DNA of 64,000 nt from the NCBI GenBank assembly GCA_020633315.1, contig JACKDV010000016.1:124001-188000 (forward strand). Reading direction: 5' to 3'. Positions 32,587 through 42,869 of this stretch are shown in pieces. The DNA comes from Myxococcales bacterium. Its GTDB lineage: Bacteria; Myxococcota_A; Polyangia; Nannocystales; Nannocystaceae. How positions within the stretch are numbered: the first letter of the stretch is position 1; every line of letters begins with the position of its first letter. The notes beneath the pieces were generated by a model. The model saw only the letters and a program-made list of their open reading frames with translations. It searched no databases and had not been told where the DNA came from. The position numbers were made by a program, and so were the translations under genes.

Positions 32587-33756
32587 CTAGGGCACCTCGG
32601 CTTCCTCGGCCTTGGTCTCTTCGGCTTCCTCGGCCTCGCCCTCCTCGCTCTCGGCCGCCGTCTCCTTCGCGGGTGGGCGCGGCGTCTTGATCGCCTTGTT
32701 CGAGGGCTCCGCCTCTTCCTCGGCCTCGCCCTCCTCGGACTCGGTCTCGCTCGGGGCGGGCGGGGGGCGGCGTCGGCCGGGCGTGATGGCCTCGGCGGGC
32801 GGGGGCGTGGCTTCGGGAGACTCGGGTCCCTCGGGGGCCAGGTCGGGTCGCTCGGGACGCTCGCGGTTCTTGGCCTCGGGCGGGGGCAGCGGCACCGGCG
32901 GGTTGCGATCGGGGCGCTTGCGCGAGGGATCGGCCGGGCCGTAGGTGTCGTAGATGTAGCGCAGGTACACCGCGGCCTGCTTGCCGTGGTGATGCTTGGG
33001 GTGCTGGCTCTGCAGCTCGCTGAAGGTGGAGCGGGCCAGCTCCACCTCCTCCATCCGCAGGTAGGTGATGCCGAGCAGGAACAGCACCTCGGCGTCCAGG
33101 CCGATGCCCGGGTACATCGCGTGGGCCGACTCCAGCCGGCCGATCGCCGCCTCGGGCTTCTCGCGCTCGAGATAGAAGCGCGCCACGTAGAGCTCGTGCT
33201 CGAGCAGGCGACGGTTGATCTCGTCGCGCAGCGCCTCGGCGTCCTTGACCGAGGGCGTGTCGCCGTAGTGATCGAAGAAGTACTCGAGCTCGACCAGCGC
33301 CTCGCGCAAGCGCGACTGGTCGCGCTGGTAGTCGGGCGGGAACAAGAAGAAGGACTGCGGGCCGTTCATGTAGGCGGCCACCGCGGCCATGTAGCTCACC
33401 CAGCCGTTGCGCACGTGCTTGTGGGTGGGGTGCAGCTTGGCGAACTGACGGAACGCATCCTGCGAGGTGAGGTAGTTGCCCTGCTCGAACTCGGCTCGCG
33501 CGATGAGCAGCTCGGCCTCCACCGCGTAGCGCGAGAAGGGGAAGCGGATGCGCACGAAGTCGGCGTACTGGATGGTCTCGTCCCAGTCCTCGTCGCCGAA
33601 CTCGCCCAGCGCCAGCTCGTAGTTCTCGCGGGCGGTCTGTGCGTAGTCGGCGGAGAGATCCGGCCCGGTCTTGCAGCCGGCGATCGCGGCCACCAGCACC
33701 AACCCCTGGGCCAGGCCGCCTACGCGAGGGCTCGCTTGGAGCACGCGCCCCGCCAT
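32587..33756 (-). CDS. bamD: Outer-membrane assembly lipoprotein BamD
   Basis: 389 residues. The signal and lipobox AAIAGC are followed by a TPR-rich domain (about 35-260) typical of BamD/YfiO: NYELALGEFGDEDWDETIQYADFVRIRFPFSRYA is repeat 1, then FARFYLE-like repeats and DAEVLFLLGITYLRM. BamD joins BamA in folding barrels into the outer membrane. The last ~130 residues are an unusual Pro/Glu/Ala-rich tail with Lys-poor acidic runs, not present in classical BamD. The ATG at 33756 gives a compact signal; an ATG at 33795 is in frame. Confidence 0.88.
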   Translation of the reverse strand: MAGRVLQASPRVGGLAQGLVLVAAIAGCKTGPDLSADYAQTARENYELALGEFGDEDWDETIQYADFVRIRFPFSRYAVEAELLIARAEFEQGNYLTSQDAFRQFAKLHPTHKHVRNGWVSYMAAVAAYMNGPQSFFLFPPDYQRDQSRLREALVELEYFFDHYGDTPSVKDAEALRDEINRRLLEHELYVARFYLEREKPEAAIGRLESAHAMYPGIGLDAEVLFLLGITYLRMEEVELARSTFSELQSQHPKHHHGKQAAVYLRYIYDTYGPADPSRKRPDRNPPVPLPPPEAKNRERPERPDLAPEGPESPEATPPPAEAITPGRRRPPPAPSETESEEGEAEEEAEPSNKAIKTPRPPAKETAAESEEGEAEEAEETKAEEAEVP

Positions 33757-34015
33757 GGGCCACCACGAGCGGCGAGATGGGTGGGGGGTGCGCATGAGCC
33801 GGACGGCACGCTAGCCCCGGGAATTCCGGGCTGTCAAACCGGCTGGGGCGATCCGGGCCTCGGGCGTTCCCTGGCCGGCGGACGAGCCCGAGCTGCCTGG
33901 CCGGTGAGCTGGGCATAGATCTCGGCGCTGGGGCGTAGGGGGCGCGCCGCACGGTCGCTGGTTTTGGCGAGACCTCGGGGATCTTGCGGTACATTCCGCC
34001 AAAGCCCGTTCCCCC

Positions 34016-35425
34016 ATGGTCGCCGTGCGAGACCCCCACCACGAAGACGCCCGCGCCCTGGGCTCGCTGCCGGCGCTCGCGCTCGTTGCCGGCTCGATGC
34101 TCGGCATCGGCATCTTCATCGCGCCGCCCGTGGTCGCGGCCCAGCTCGATCATCCCGGCACCTTCCTGGCGATGTGGATCGTGGGCGGCCTGTCGGCGCT
34201 GTTCGGCGCGCTCGCGGTGGCCGAGCTGGGCGCCATGATGCCGCGCGCGGGCGGGGACTACCCGTACCTGCGCCTGGCCTACGGCCCCGGTACCGCGTTC
34301 GGTGTGGGCTGGCTGCAGCTCCTCGCGATCTTCCCGGGCTCGCTGGCCACGATGGCGGTGGGCACTGCGTCGTTCCAGCTCCCCGTGGTGCTCGGTCCCT
34401 ACTACGAGCTGCCGGCCCAGCTCGGGCTCTCGCCCATGATGTTCTGGGCGTTCGCGATCATCATCGGTCTCACCGCGCTCAACCATGTGGGGGTGGCGGT
34501 CTCCGGTCGAGCGCAGGTGGTGCTCACCGGCATCCCCGTGCTCGTGCTGCTCGCGGCCAGCGTGGGCGTGCTGGTCACCCAGGGCACCGAGGGCGGGGCC
34601 TGGGCGACCTCGTCCACCACTGCCATGCATGCCCCCGGGATCGAGGCCGCTGCGATGGCCTTCCTGCCCGTGTACTTCGCCTACTCCGGCTGGAACGCCG
34701 CGATCTTCGTGGGCGGCGAGATCCGCAACCCCTCGCGCAACCTGCCGCGGGCACTGGTGGGCGGCACGCTGGGGGTGACCGCGCTCTACTTCATCCTCTG
34801 CGTGGGCTTCCTCGACGTGTTCCCCATGAGCGACCTGGCCAACGTGGGCGAGGTGGGGACGGCCGCCGCGGGCACCCTGTTCGGGCGCATCGGCGAGCTG
34901 GGCGTCACGCTGCTCATCTTGCTGGCCATGCTCGGCTCGATCAACGGCACCGTGCTCACCGGCTCGCGCATCGCCTACTCGATGGCCCGGCACGGCCACT
35001 GCCCCGGCTCGGCCGGGCGCCTGCACTCCCGCTTCCGCACCCCGGTGGTGGGGCTGTGGATGCAGGCCGCGGTGGCGATGGTGCTGGTGCTGATGCAGAA
35101 GTTCGAGCAGCTGATGAACTACACCTCGGCGGCCATGCTGATCACCGGCACCCTCACCGTGATGGCGGTGGTGATCCTGCGCCGCAAGATGCCCGACACC
35201 AAGCGCCCCTATCGGGCGTGGGGCTACCCCTTCACCCCGGTGCTCTACGCGTTGTCGAGCCTGGTGGTGCTCGCGGTGCTCGCCCACAACCTCGACCCAT
35301 CGCTGGCCCTCGCCGCGATCTGGTTCGTGGGCGCCATCGTGGTGCACCACCTGTTCCTGCGCCGGCGCTCGCCCGCGCAGTCGATCGCGGCCACCATGGC
35401 CTCGTCGGGCGCCACCGACGGCTGA
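34016..35425 (+). CDS. APC-family amino acid permease
   Basis: 469 residues, about 12 membrane helices. The N-terminal LALVAGSMLGIGIFIAP is the helix-1 signature (GSMLGIGIF) of the amino acid-polyamine-cation superfamily, and YFAYSGWNAAIFVGGEIRNPSRN matches helix 6 and the following loop. No extra soluble domain. Imports an amino acid or related solute by proton or antiport coupling; the substrate is unknown. Transcribed alone, divergent from bamD across 259 bases. Confidence 0.9.
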   Translation: MVAVRDPHHEDARALGSLPALALVAGSMLGIGIFIAPPVVAAQLDHPGTFLAMWIVGGLSALFGALAVAELGAMMPRAGGDYPYLRLAYGPGTAFGVGWLQLLAIFPGSLATMAVGTASFQLPVVLGPYYELPAQLGLSPMMFWAFAIIIGLTALNHVGVAVSGRAQVVLTGIPVLVLLAASVGVLVTQGTEGGAWATSSTTAMHAPGIEAAAMAFLPVYFAYSGWNAAIFVGGEIRNPSRNLPRALVGGTLGVTALYFILCVGFLDVFPMSDLANVGEVGTAAAGTLFGRIGELGVTLLILLAMLGSINGTVLTGSRIAYSMARHGHCPGSAGRLHSRFRTPVVGLWMQAAVAMVLVLMQKFEQLMNYTSAAMLITGTLTVMAVVILRRKMPDTKRPYRAWGYPFTPVLYALSSLVVLAVLAHNLDPSLALAAIWFVGAIVVHHLFLRRRSPAQSIAATMASSGATDG

Positions 35426-35498
35426 GAGCGCGCTGGCGCCCGTCGAGTCGGCAATCATTGCTCGCCCGCTCGTGGGCCACGGTTGGTACGATCGGTCC

Positions 35499-36701
35499 AT
35501 GAGCATGCGGGGCTTGGCCTGGGGGGGCGCGTTCGTGGGGGCGATGGGGCTGGGCGGGGCCTGCACCACGCCGGGCGCCGGCAACGACGACTCGAGCTGC
35601 ATCGGTGCGATCGACTGCCCCTGCACCTCGGGGGGCGGCTGCGATCCGGGGCTGGTGTGCATCGAGGGGCGCTGCCTGGGCAGCCCGCCCTCGCTGACCG
35701 ACGACGGGCCCCTCACCGACGACGGCCCGATCACCGGCGAGGCGACCTCGGCCGGATCGATGACCGACACCTCCGCCACCAGCGGGACCGGCACCGGGCT
35801 CGACGGTACGGCCGACGATCCCACGATGGCGATGACCGACGACGGCATCCTGCTCGACGTGCTCCCGCCCGACATGGGCGGGCCGGCGTCGGGCTGCCAG
35901 GCCATCGACGTGCTGTTCGCCATCGACGGCTCCGTCTCGATGGCCGAGGAGCGGGCGGCCCTGGCCGCGACCGGCTCGTTCACCCAGGTGATCATGACCC
36001 TCGAGGGCCTCAACGGCGGCGGCATCGACTATCGCATCGGGGTCACCGACGACGACGACCACGGCTTCCTGGTGCCGCCGGGATGGTTCGACCCCAACCC
36101 ATGGTTCGACTCCACCGCGCTCACCCCCATGGAGATCGCCAACGCCTTCAACGGCGCGGTGGGCCAGGTGGGAGGCATCGGGGGCGCGGCCACGGGCTGC
36201 GAGCACGTGCTGACCAGCGCCACCGATCTCGTCGATGGCGACGCGAGCGGCTTCGTGCGCTCCGACGCGCTGCTGGTGCTGGTGCTGCTCACCGACGTGG
36301 ACGACTACGGGGCCTACGACCAGGTGGGCGGCAACGCCTGCGGGCTCGGCTGCACCACCCCGCCGCCGCCGCTGCCCGACCTGCTCGCCACCCTGGTCGC
36401 GGCCAAGGGCGGCGACCCGACCGGGGTGGCCGCGGTGGTGGTCGCCGGAGATCCCAACCTGGCGGGTGGCTTCAACTTCTGCAACCAGCCGGGCAGCTGT
36501 GGCTGCGTGGAGGTGATCCCTGGGCTCTATGACTGCGACATCTTCCACGCCACGCGGCTGTACGACTTCACCGGGATGCTGGGCTCCAACGGCTACGCCG
36601 GTGACCTGTGCGCGGGGCCGATGTCGGTGCCCTCGTCGGTCGAGACGGCGCTGACGACCAGCATCGACATCGCCTGCCAGAACTACGAGCCCGAGGGCTG
36701 A
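35499..36701 (+). CDS. von Willebrand factor A-like lipoprotein
   Basis: 400 residues. The signal ends near GGAC (lipobox). Then a Cys-rich segment (CIGAIDCPCTSGGGCDPGLVC), an Asp/Thr/Ser-rich linker (65-125) and a vWA domain from about 135: IDVLFAIDGSVSM is the MIDAS DxSxS motif, and LLVLVLLTDVDDYG is the second metal-ligand strand. Extra Cys pairs lie in the last third. vWA domains bind proteins or metal-dependent ligands; here probably a surface adhesin. Single-gene unit. Confidence 0.82.
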   Translation: MSMRGLAWGGAFVGAMGLGGACTTPGAGNDDSSCIGAIDCPCTSGGGCDPGLVCIEGRCLGSPPSLTDDGPLTDDGPITGEATSAGSMTDTSATSGTGTGLDGTADDPTMAMTDDGILLDVLPPDMGGPASGCQAIDVLFAIDGSVSMAEERAALAATGSFTQVIMTLEGLNGGGIDYRIGVTDDDDHGFLVPPGWFDPNPWFDSTALTPMEIANAFNGAVGQVGGIGGAATGCEHVLTSATDLVDGDASGFVRSDALLVLVLLTDVDDYGAYDQVGGNACGLGCTTPPPPLPDLLATLVAAKGGDPTGVAAVVVAGDPNLAGGFNFCNQPGSCGCVEVIPGLYDCDIFHATRLYDFTGMLGSNGYAGDLCAGPMSVPSSVETALTTSIDIACQNYEPEG

Positions 36702-36806
36702 CGCTCGGCGGATCCTCAGCGGCAATTCCGCAGGCGGTGGCTCGAGCGGATTGCGCCCGAGGGAGGGGCTGGGGCGAAATCCGAGCCGGCCCGCGGGGGA
36801 ACGTCG

Positions 36807-38186
36807 ATGATGAGTCGGCTCGTCATGACCAGCGCCCCCACGATCGATCACGCCGTCGTCCTCGGCGGGAGCATGACCGGCATGCTCACCGCGGCTGCCC
36901 TGGCCCGCCATGCGCGACGCGTGACGGTGCTCGAGCGCGACGCCTTTCCCGACGAGCCAGGCCACCGCAAGGGGACGCCCCAGGATCAGCAGGTCCACGT
37001 GCTGCTCGATCGCGGGAGGATTGCCGTCGATCACCTGCTGCCGGGGCTCTCCGACGAGCTGGTGGAGCACGGCTCGCACCGGATCGATCTGGGCGATGCA
37101 ATGTGGTGGTACCACTACGATCGCTGGAAGGTGCGCTGCCAGACGCCCTACCAGCTCTACATGCAGTCGCGCCCGTTCCTCGAGCACCACGTGCGCCGAC
37201 GGGCGCGGGCGCTGCCCAACGTGGAGCTGCGCGCTCGCACCGAGATGGACGAGCCGGTCGTGGAAGACGGCCGGGTGCGAGCGGTTCGCGTGCGACCCAG
37301 GGGCGAGGCCTCGGTGCAGATCCTGCCCTGCGAGCTCTTCGTCGATGCCTCGGGGCGGGGCTCGAGAGCCCCCCGGTGGCTCGAGGCCCTCGGCTACCCC
37401 ACGCCCCGCGAGGAGCAGACCCAGCTGGGGCTGGCCTACTCCACCTGCTTCTATCGCCGCCCCTCCGTCGTCCCCGACGACTGGAAGGCCATGGTGGTGT
37501 ACGGCGCTCGCCCGAGCCAGCTCCGCCACGGCCTGCTGTTCACGGTGGAGGACGACCGCTGGGTCATCGGCCTCGCCGGCTACGGGGGCGATGCGCCTCC
37601 CGACGATCCCGAGGGCTTCCTCGAGTTCATGCGGTCGCTCGATCGGCCCGAGCTGTACGAGCTGGTGAGCAAGGCGGAGCCCCTCGCTCCGCCGCGGGCC
37701 CACAAGTTCCCCTATCAGCGCTGGTTCCACTACGAGGAGCTCGATCGCCTGCCCGCCGGCTTCGCCGTGGTGGGCGACGCGATGTGCAGCTTCGATCCCG
37801 TGTTCGGGCAGGGCATGTCGGCGGGGGCGATCGAGGCCGAGGCCCTCGAGCGGCACCTCGCTCGCGGCCAGGGCTTCGACGCTCGCGCGTTCGCGAAGGC
37901 CTGTGCCCGCATCGCCAAGAACCCCTGGGCGCTGACCCTCAGCGAGGCCCTGCGCTACCCGAGCTCGGAGGGCCAGTCCCCGCCGGGCCTGCCCTTGCTG
38001 CATCGCTTCCTCGATCGGGTGTTCGCGTGCAGCTCTACCGACCCCGTGGTGTATCGCGCGTTCCTCGACGTGATGCAGCTCCACGCCGGTCCCGAGACCC
38101 TGTTCCGGCCCCGTGTGCTGTGGCACCTGCTGCGGGCCACGCTGGCCCCGGCGGGTGCCCGAGCCCCGCTGTCCCGCCCGGGCTGA
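36807..38186 (+). CDS. FAD-dependent monooxygenase/reductase-like protein
   Basis: 459 residues. The N-terminal Rossmann fold VVLGGSMTGMLTAAALA differs from the usual GxGxxG (GGSMTG), then VLERD ends strand 2. FAVVGDAMCSFDPVFGQGMSAGAIEA is the GD motif that binds FAD pyrophosphate in the 2-polyprenyl-phenol hydroxylase and geranylgeranyl reductase group. No signal peptide. GGGGGAAC precedes the ATG pair at 36807 and 36810. Likely oxidises a phenolic, polyprenyl or secondary-metabolite substrate; the neighbours give no pathway. Confidence 0.8.
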   Translation: MMSRLVMTSAPTIDHAVVLGGSMTGMLTAAALARHARRVTVLERDAFPDEPGHRKGTPQDQQVHVLLDRGRIAVDHLLPGLSDELVEHGSHRIDLGDAMWWYHYDRWKVRCQTPYQLYMQSRPFLEHHVRRRARALPNVELRARTEMDEPVVEDGRVRAVRVRPRGEASVQILPCELFVDASGRGSRAPRWLEALGYPTPREEQTQLGLAYSTCFYRRPSVVPDDWKAMVVYGARPSQLRHGLLFTVEDDRWVIGLAGYGGDAPPDDPEGFLEFMRSLDRPELYELVSKAEPLAPPRAHKFPYQRWFHYEELDRLPAGFAVVGDAMCSFDPVFGQGMSAGAIEAEALERHLARGQGFDARAFAKACARIAKNPWALTLSEALRYPSSEGQSPPGLPLLHRFLDRVFACSSTDPVVYRAFLDVMQLHAGPETLFRPRVLWHLLRATLAPAGARAPLSRPG

Positions 38187-38459
38187 GCAGGGCTCGTGGT
38201 CGTGGAGGAAACGCCACGGGGGGCGGCGAGGTCGCCGGGATCCGCCCGCGTGAGGCGCTTCACGAGCTGCGTCCGTGCACTTCGCCCCAATTGAAGGTAG
38301 AGACCTTCCAATCGCTCGGACGAAGGCCGGTGGCGCTCGTTCGCGTGGCTCCCCACGAGGAGCACCGACGCAACAGCCAACGGCCCGGAGCTGGGCGCAC
38401 GATGAACGATGAACGGTGACCGTGAGACCCACGACCACCGACGAACGAAGTGAACGAGA

Positions 38460-38789
38460 ATGTCGAACAAACTCTTTGTAGGCGGCCTGAGCTGGAACAC
38501 CGACGACCAGGGCCTTCGCAGTGCTTTCGAACGATTCGGTGAGGTCTCCGAGGCCAAGGTCGTGCTCGACCGCGAGACCGGTCGCTCCCGCGGCTTCGGC
38601 TTCGTGACCATGGCTGCGGCCGACGGTGCGCAGACTGCGATGCGCGAGATGGACGGCCACGAGCTGGATGGGCGCTCCATCCGGGTCAACGAGGCCAACG
38701 ATCGCGGCGGCGGCGGTGGCGGTGGCGGTGGTGGCCGTGGTGGTCACGGCGGCGGCTTCCAGAATCGCAGCGGTCGCGGTCGCTACTAG
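38460..38789 (+). CDS. Glycine-rich RRM RNA-binding protein
   Basis: 109 residues. One RNA recognition motif with RNP2 LFVGGL (residues 5-10) and RNP1 RGFGFVTM (about 44-51), followed by a Gly/Arg tail of about 30 residues containing ten Gly in a row and ending RGRY. This is the layout of bacterial and plant cold-inducible RNA-binding proteins. It likely acts as an RNA chaperone. The 5' leader is long (about 270 bases with no gene, including a TTGAAGGT/ACCTTCCAA hairpin at ~38292-38312), which could regulate it. Confidence 0.92.
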   Translation: MSNKLFVGGLSWNTDDQGLRSAFERFGEVSEAKVVLDRETGRSRGFGFVTMAAADGAQTAMREMDGHELDGRSIRVNEANDRGGGGGGGGGGRGGHGGGFQNRSGRGRY

Positions 38790-38804
38790 CCAAGGCTGCT
38801 TGCT

Positions 38805-38846
38805 CGCGAAGGGGCCCCGGCGCGCTGCGACCAGGGTCCCTTCGCG
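38805..38846 (+). terminator. Hairpin downstream of the RRM gene
   Basis: Arms CGCGAAGGGG and CCCTTCGCG form a strong stem around a GC-rich loop, 15 bases after the stop of the RRM gene. No clear T-run. Confidence 0.6.
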
Positions 38847-38893
38847 CTTCGAAGGGCTCGCCGCTCGCCGCGGCCGCTCGAGCGAGGTGTCGC

Positions 38894-40267
<1,374 letters not shown>

Positions 40268-40413
40268 GGGGGCTCGAAGCACGGGACGGTAGCACGGCGA
40301 CGGGGTCCGAGCGCGATCGCGCCCGACTCGGGCCGAGGCTCGGAAAGGACGGCGCAGGGCCGCGGTGGAGCCGGCAGATCGATCGCGGGCTCTGGTACGT
40401 TGGGCGGGCGGCG

Positions 40414-41520
40414 ATGCGAAGCTCGGCGATCGTGATCCTGGCGGCGGCCCTGGGCGCCTGTACTCCGGTGGAGGATCAGTGGCCATCCACCGAGGAACTG
40501 GAGCGCCAGTGGGTCCCCCCGGCCTCGATCGAGCTCATCCCCCACGGGGACGCCCCTCCCGGGGCCTCGCTCGCCGATGCCTGCGCGGGCGCTCCGACGG
40601 CTCCCACCGCTCCGCTGCATGCCAAGCTCACCCTCGACCTGCGGCGCACGGGCCCGGAGACCCTCGAGCCCGGGGAATACGTGGAGCTCGGCGCTCGGCT
40701 GCGCAACCGCTCGCTGGCGAGCTCGGTGCCGGTGGTGCTCTCGGGCGATGGCTCCGAGGTGGGCTGGCGCGAGCCCCATGTGTGGTACTCGGGCTTCGTC
40801 GACCGAGGCGATGGTTGCTGGCGCCCGATCTCCGAGCTGCCCGCGGCGCGCTGCGGGATGTTCGACCACGAGTGGCAGGACGAGATCGTCTCGCTCTCCC
40901 CCGGCGAGACGGTACCGCTCGAGTGGCTGGGCAACCCGTCGACCATGCTCGACATGCAGCAGGCGGGGCGAGTGCGGCTCTATCTGCACTACTCGTGGCG
41001 GGAGGGCCAGACCGGCAAGGGCGGGGCGCCCGAGGAGGCGGTGGAGCTCGGGGCCATGGCCGGCGTGCCGGCCTTCGATCTGATCTCCAACCCGATCGAG
41101 CTGACGGTGGAGCGGCCGCTCGAGCTGCGGCTGCGGGCCAAGCCCCGGGCCCCGGGCGCGGCCGTGGCCGAGGTGGCCGACGTGGTGGAGCTACACCTGC
41201 ACAACGTGGGTGACGAGACCCGCGAGATCCTGCCGCCCAGCTCCGGTCGCCTGCGCTTCGAGGTGGAGGGCAGCGAGGAGAGCTGGCCGAGCGCGAGCTG
41301 GCGCGCCGAGGACGACGAGCAGCCCGCGCGCCCGCTGCCCGTGGGCGGCGAGCTCACGCTGCTGGGCGAGGGCGGGCTCACGCCCGGCCTGGTGTACGAG
41401 TGGCACCACCCCGTGCCCGAGCTCGTCCGCATCCGCGCTGCCTATCGGCCCTACGCCGATCGCCAGAGCGTGGAGCTACGCTCGGAGTGGGTGGAGGTCG
41501 ATCTGCGGGCATCACCCTGA
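40414..41520 (+). CDS. Lipoprotein of unknown function
   Basis: 368 residues with signal and lipobox LGAC at about residue 16. The mature part contains two beta-sandwich-like regions with similar phrases (VELGARLRNRSLASSVPVVL and VVELHLHNVGDETREILPP), so it may be an internal duplication. Such LRNRS/LHNVG patterns occur in immunoglobulin-like domains that include proteinase-inhibitor-like folds, but I cannot name a family. Divergent from a Ser/Thr kinase and ends at a strong hairpin. Confidence 0.7.
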   Translation: MRSSAIVILAAALGACTPVEDQWPSTEELERQWVPPASIELIPHGDAPPGASLADACAGAPTAPTAPLHAKLTLDLRRTGPETLEPGEYVELGARLRNRSLASSVPVVLSGDGSEVGWREPHVWYSGFVDRGDGCWRPISELPAARCGMFDHEWQDEIVSLSPGETVPLEWLGNPSTMLDMQQAGRVRLYLHYSWREGQTGKGGAPEEAVELGAMAGVPAFDLISNPIELTVERPLELRLRAKPRAPGAAVAEVADVVELHLHNVGDETREILPPSSGRLRFEVEGSEESWPSASWRAEDDEQPARPLPVGGELTLLGEGGLTPGLVYEWHHPVPELVRIRAAYRPYADRQSVELRSEWVEVDLRASP

Positions 41521-41609
41521 GCCGCGCCGATCGCTTCGTGGTCACCTACCGGCTCGCGATGCGCTCGGAGAGCCCGGCGGCCCCACCTGCAGCAGCGAGC
41601 GAGAAGGGT

Positions 41610-41640
41610 GCCGCGCGGGGCCGGTGAGGCCCCGCGCGGC
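41610..41640. terminator. Bidirectional terminator hairpin
   Basis: A perfect 13-bp stem (GCCGCGCGGGGCC/GGCCCCGCGCGGC) around GGTGA, between two converging genes. On the plus strand it is followed by TCGT repeats (four copies) instead of a pure T-run. Confidence 0.8.
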
Positions 41641-41684
41641 TCGTTCGTTCGTTCGTTCTGCGTTCGTCGTCTCGTCGTGGAGCT

Positions 41685-42719
41685 CTACTCTTGGTCCCGC
41701 AGCGAGCCCTCCGGGTCGGGCGGCGACAGGTCGTCGTTCTTGAGCCCGGTCGGCCCGGTGGGCGGGCGGACGTGTCGCTGGCGGTCGACCAGGTCGTCGA
41801 TGGTACCCGGGGGATCGGTGCGCTGCTCGCCCACCAGATCGTCGGGACCGCGGGGCGGGGGCAGGGGCTCGGTCTGCGCGGTGAGGTCCCACGGCGTCCC
41901 CGGGCGGGGGGGCGGGCCCTCGTCGACCTCGCCGGTGAGGCAGCCTCGGGTGCTGACCTCGAGCATGACGTACTCGGTGTCCACGTGGCAGCTATCGGGC
42001 AGCATGTCCACCTTCACCGCCTCGCTCACCACGGTGTCGCAGTACTCGGTGGAGACGGTGATCGGGCCCGCCAGATCGTAGCCGGCCACCCACGCCAGGC
42101 AGGTCTCGTTCTCGCCCTGGAGGCAGCGCGCCTCGTAGGTCTGGCCCATGTGCTCGAACCACACCATCTCGACGGGGACCGTGGCGTAGTAGTCGTCGTA
42201 CCGACGGGCCACGATCACGTGCACCGAGGGGTGCGCCGTGGGCTCGCACTCGTAGGGCGGGATGCGCTCGGGCGCCACGGGACAGTCGCGGCCGTCGACC
42301 TGGATGTCGACGTACTCGGTCTGGGCGTGGCAGCTCAGGTCGTCGAGCTCCACCGTGGCCTCGGCCGTGTAGCGATGGCCACAGGCCTCGGCGTAGATCG
42401 CCACTCGTCCCGCCTGATCGTTGCCCACCATCCAGCTCGTGCAGGCGTCGTCGAGACAGCGGGCGCCCTGCAGCTCCGTGGGGGTGGGGGCGAAGTCCTG
42501 GTCTCGGATGCCCCCGGTCGCGTGGACCTGGAACTTGACCGAGGACGCCTGGACCGGCACCTGGGCCGACCCATCCTGCGCCCAGAAGCGGACGATCACG
42601 GAGGGCTGAGAGTCGCCCTCACATGCCTCCACGTCACAGGACAGGGCAGTCATTGCGGTTGCGATGCCACCGATCCATGCGGCGGCACCCGTGACGATGA
42701 ACATGGTCTTGGTGCTCAT
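41685..42719 (-). CDS. Lipoprotein with duplicated Cys-containing domain
   Basis: 344 residues. Signal and lipobox ALSC near residue 28. Two ~105-residue repeats follow, each starting C-E-x-x-x-x-PSV and containing ARCL...C..W, then YVxxxVxxxxC; the second repeat ends STRGC. Positions of the Cys match between the copies, so each probably has two disulfides. A Pro/Asp-rich disordered tail finishes the protein. The start at 42719 has GAGAGG upstream. No known family; probably surface exposed. Confidence 0.72.
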   Translation of the reverse strand: MSTKTMFIVTGAAAWIGGIATAMTALSCDVEACEGDSQPSVIVRFWAQDGSAQVPVQASSVKFQVHATGGIRDQDFAPTPTELQGARCLDDACTSWMVGNDQAGRVAIYAEACGHRYTAEATVELDDLSCHAQTEYVDIQVDGRDCPVAPERIPPYECEPTAHPSVHVIVARRYDDYYATVPVEMVWFEHMGQTYEARCLQGENETCLAWVAGYDLAGPITVSTEYCDTVVSEAVKVDMLPDSCHVDTEYVMLEVSTRGCLTGEVDEGPPPRPGTPWDLTAQTEPLPPPRGPDDLVGEQRTDPPGTIDDLVDRQRHVRPPTGPTGLKNDDLSPPDPEGSLRDQE

Positions 42720-42869
42720 GAGAACGACCTCTCGAACGGAACGAACACCTACATCATCCCCCCCGGGGCTCGGCTCCGCGACGGAAAGGCTTTCCCGGCC
42801 CCGCGCCACCGGGCGCAAAGCTGGCGCCTCGCCGCCCCGGCGGTGGGGTTGATTCGCCGACGAGGCGAC

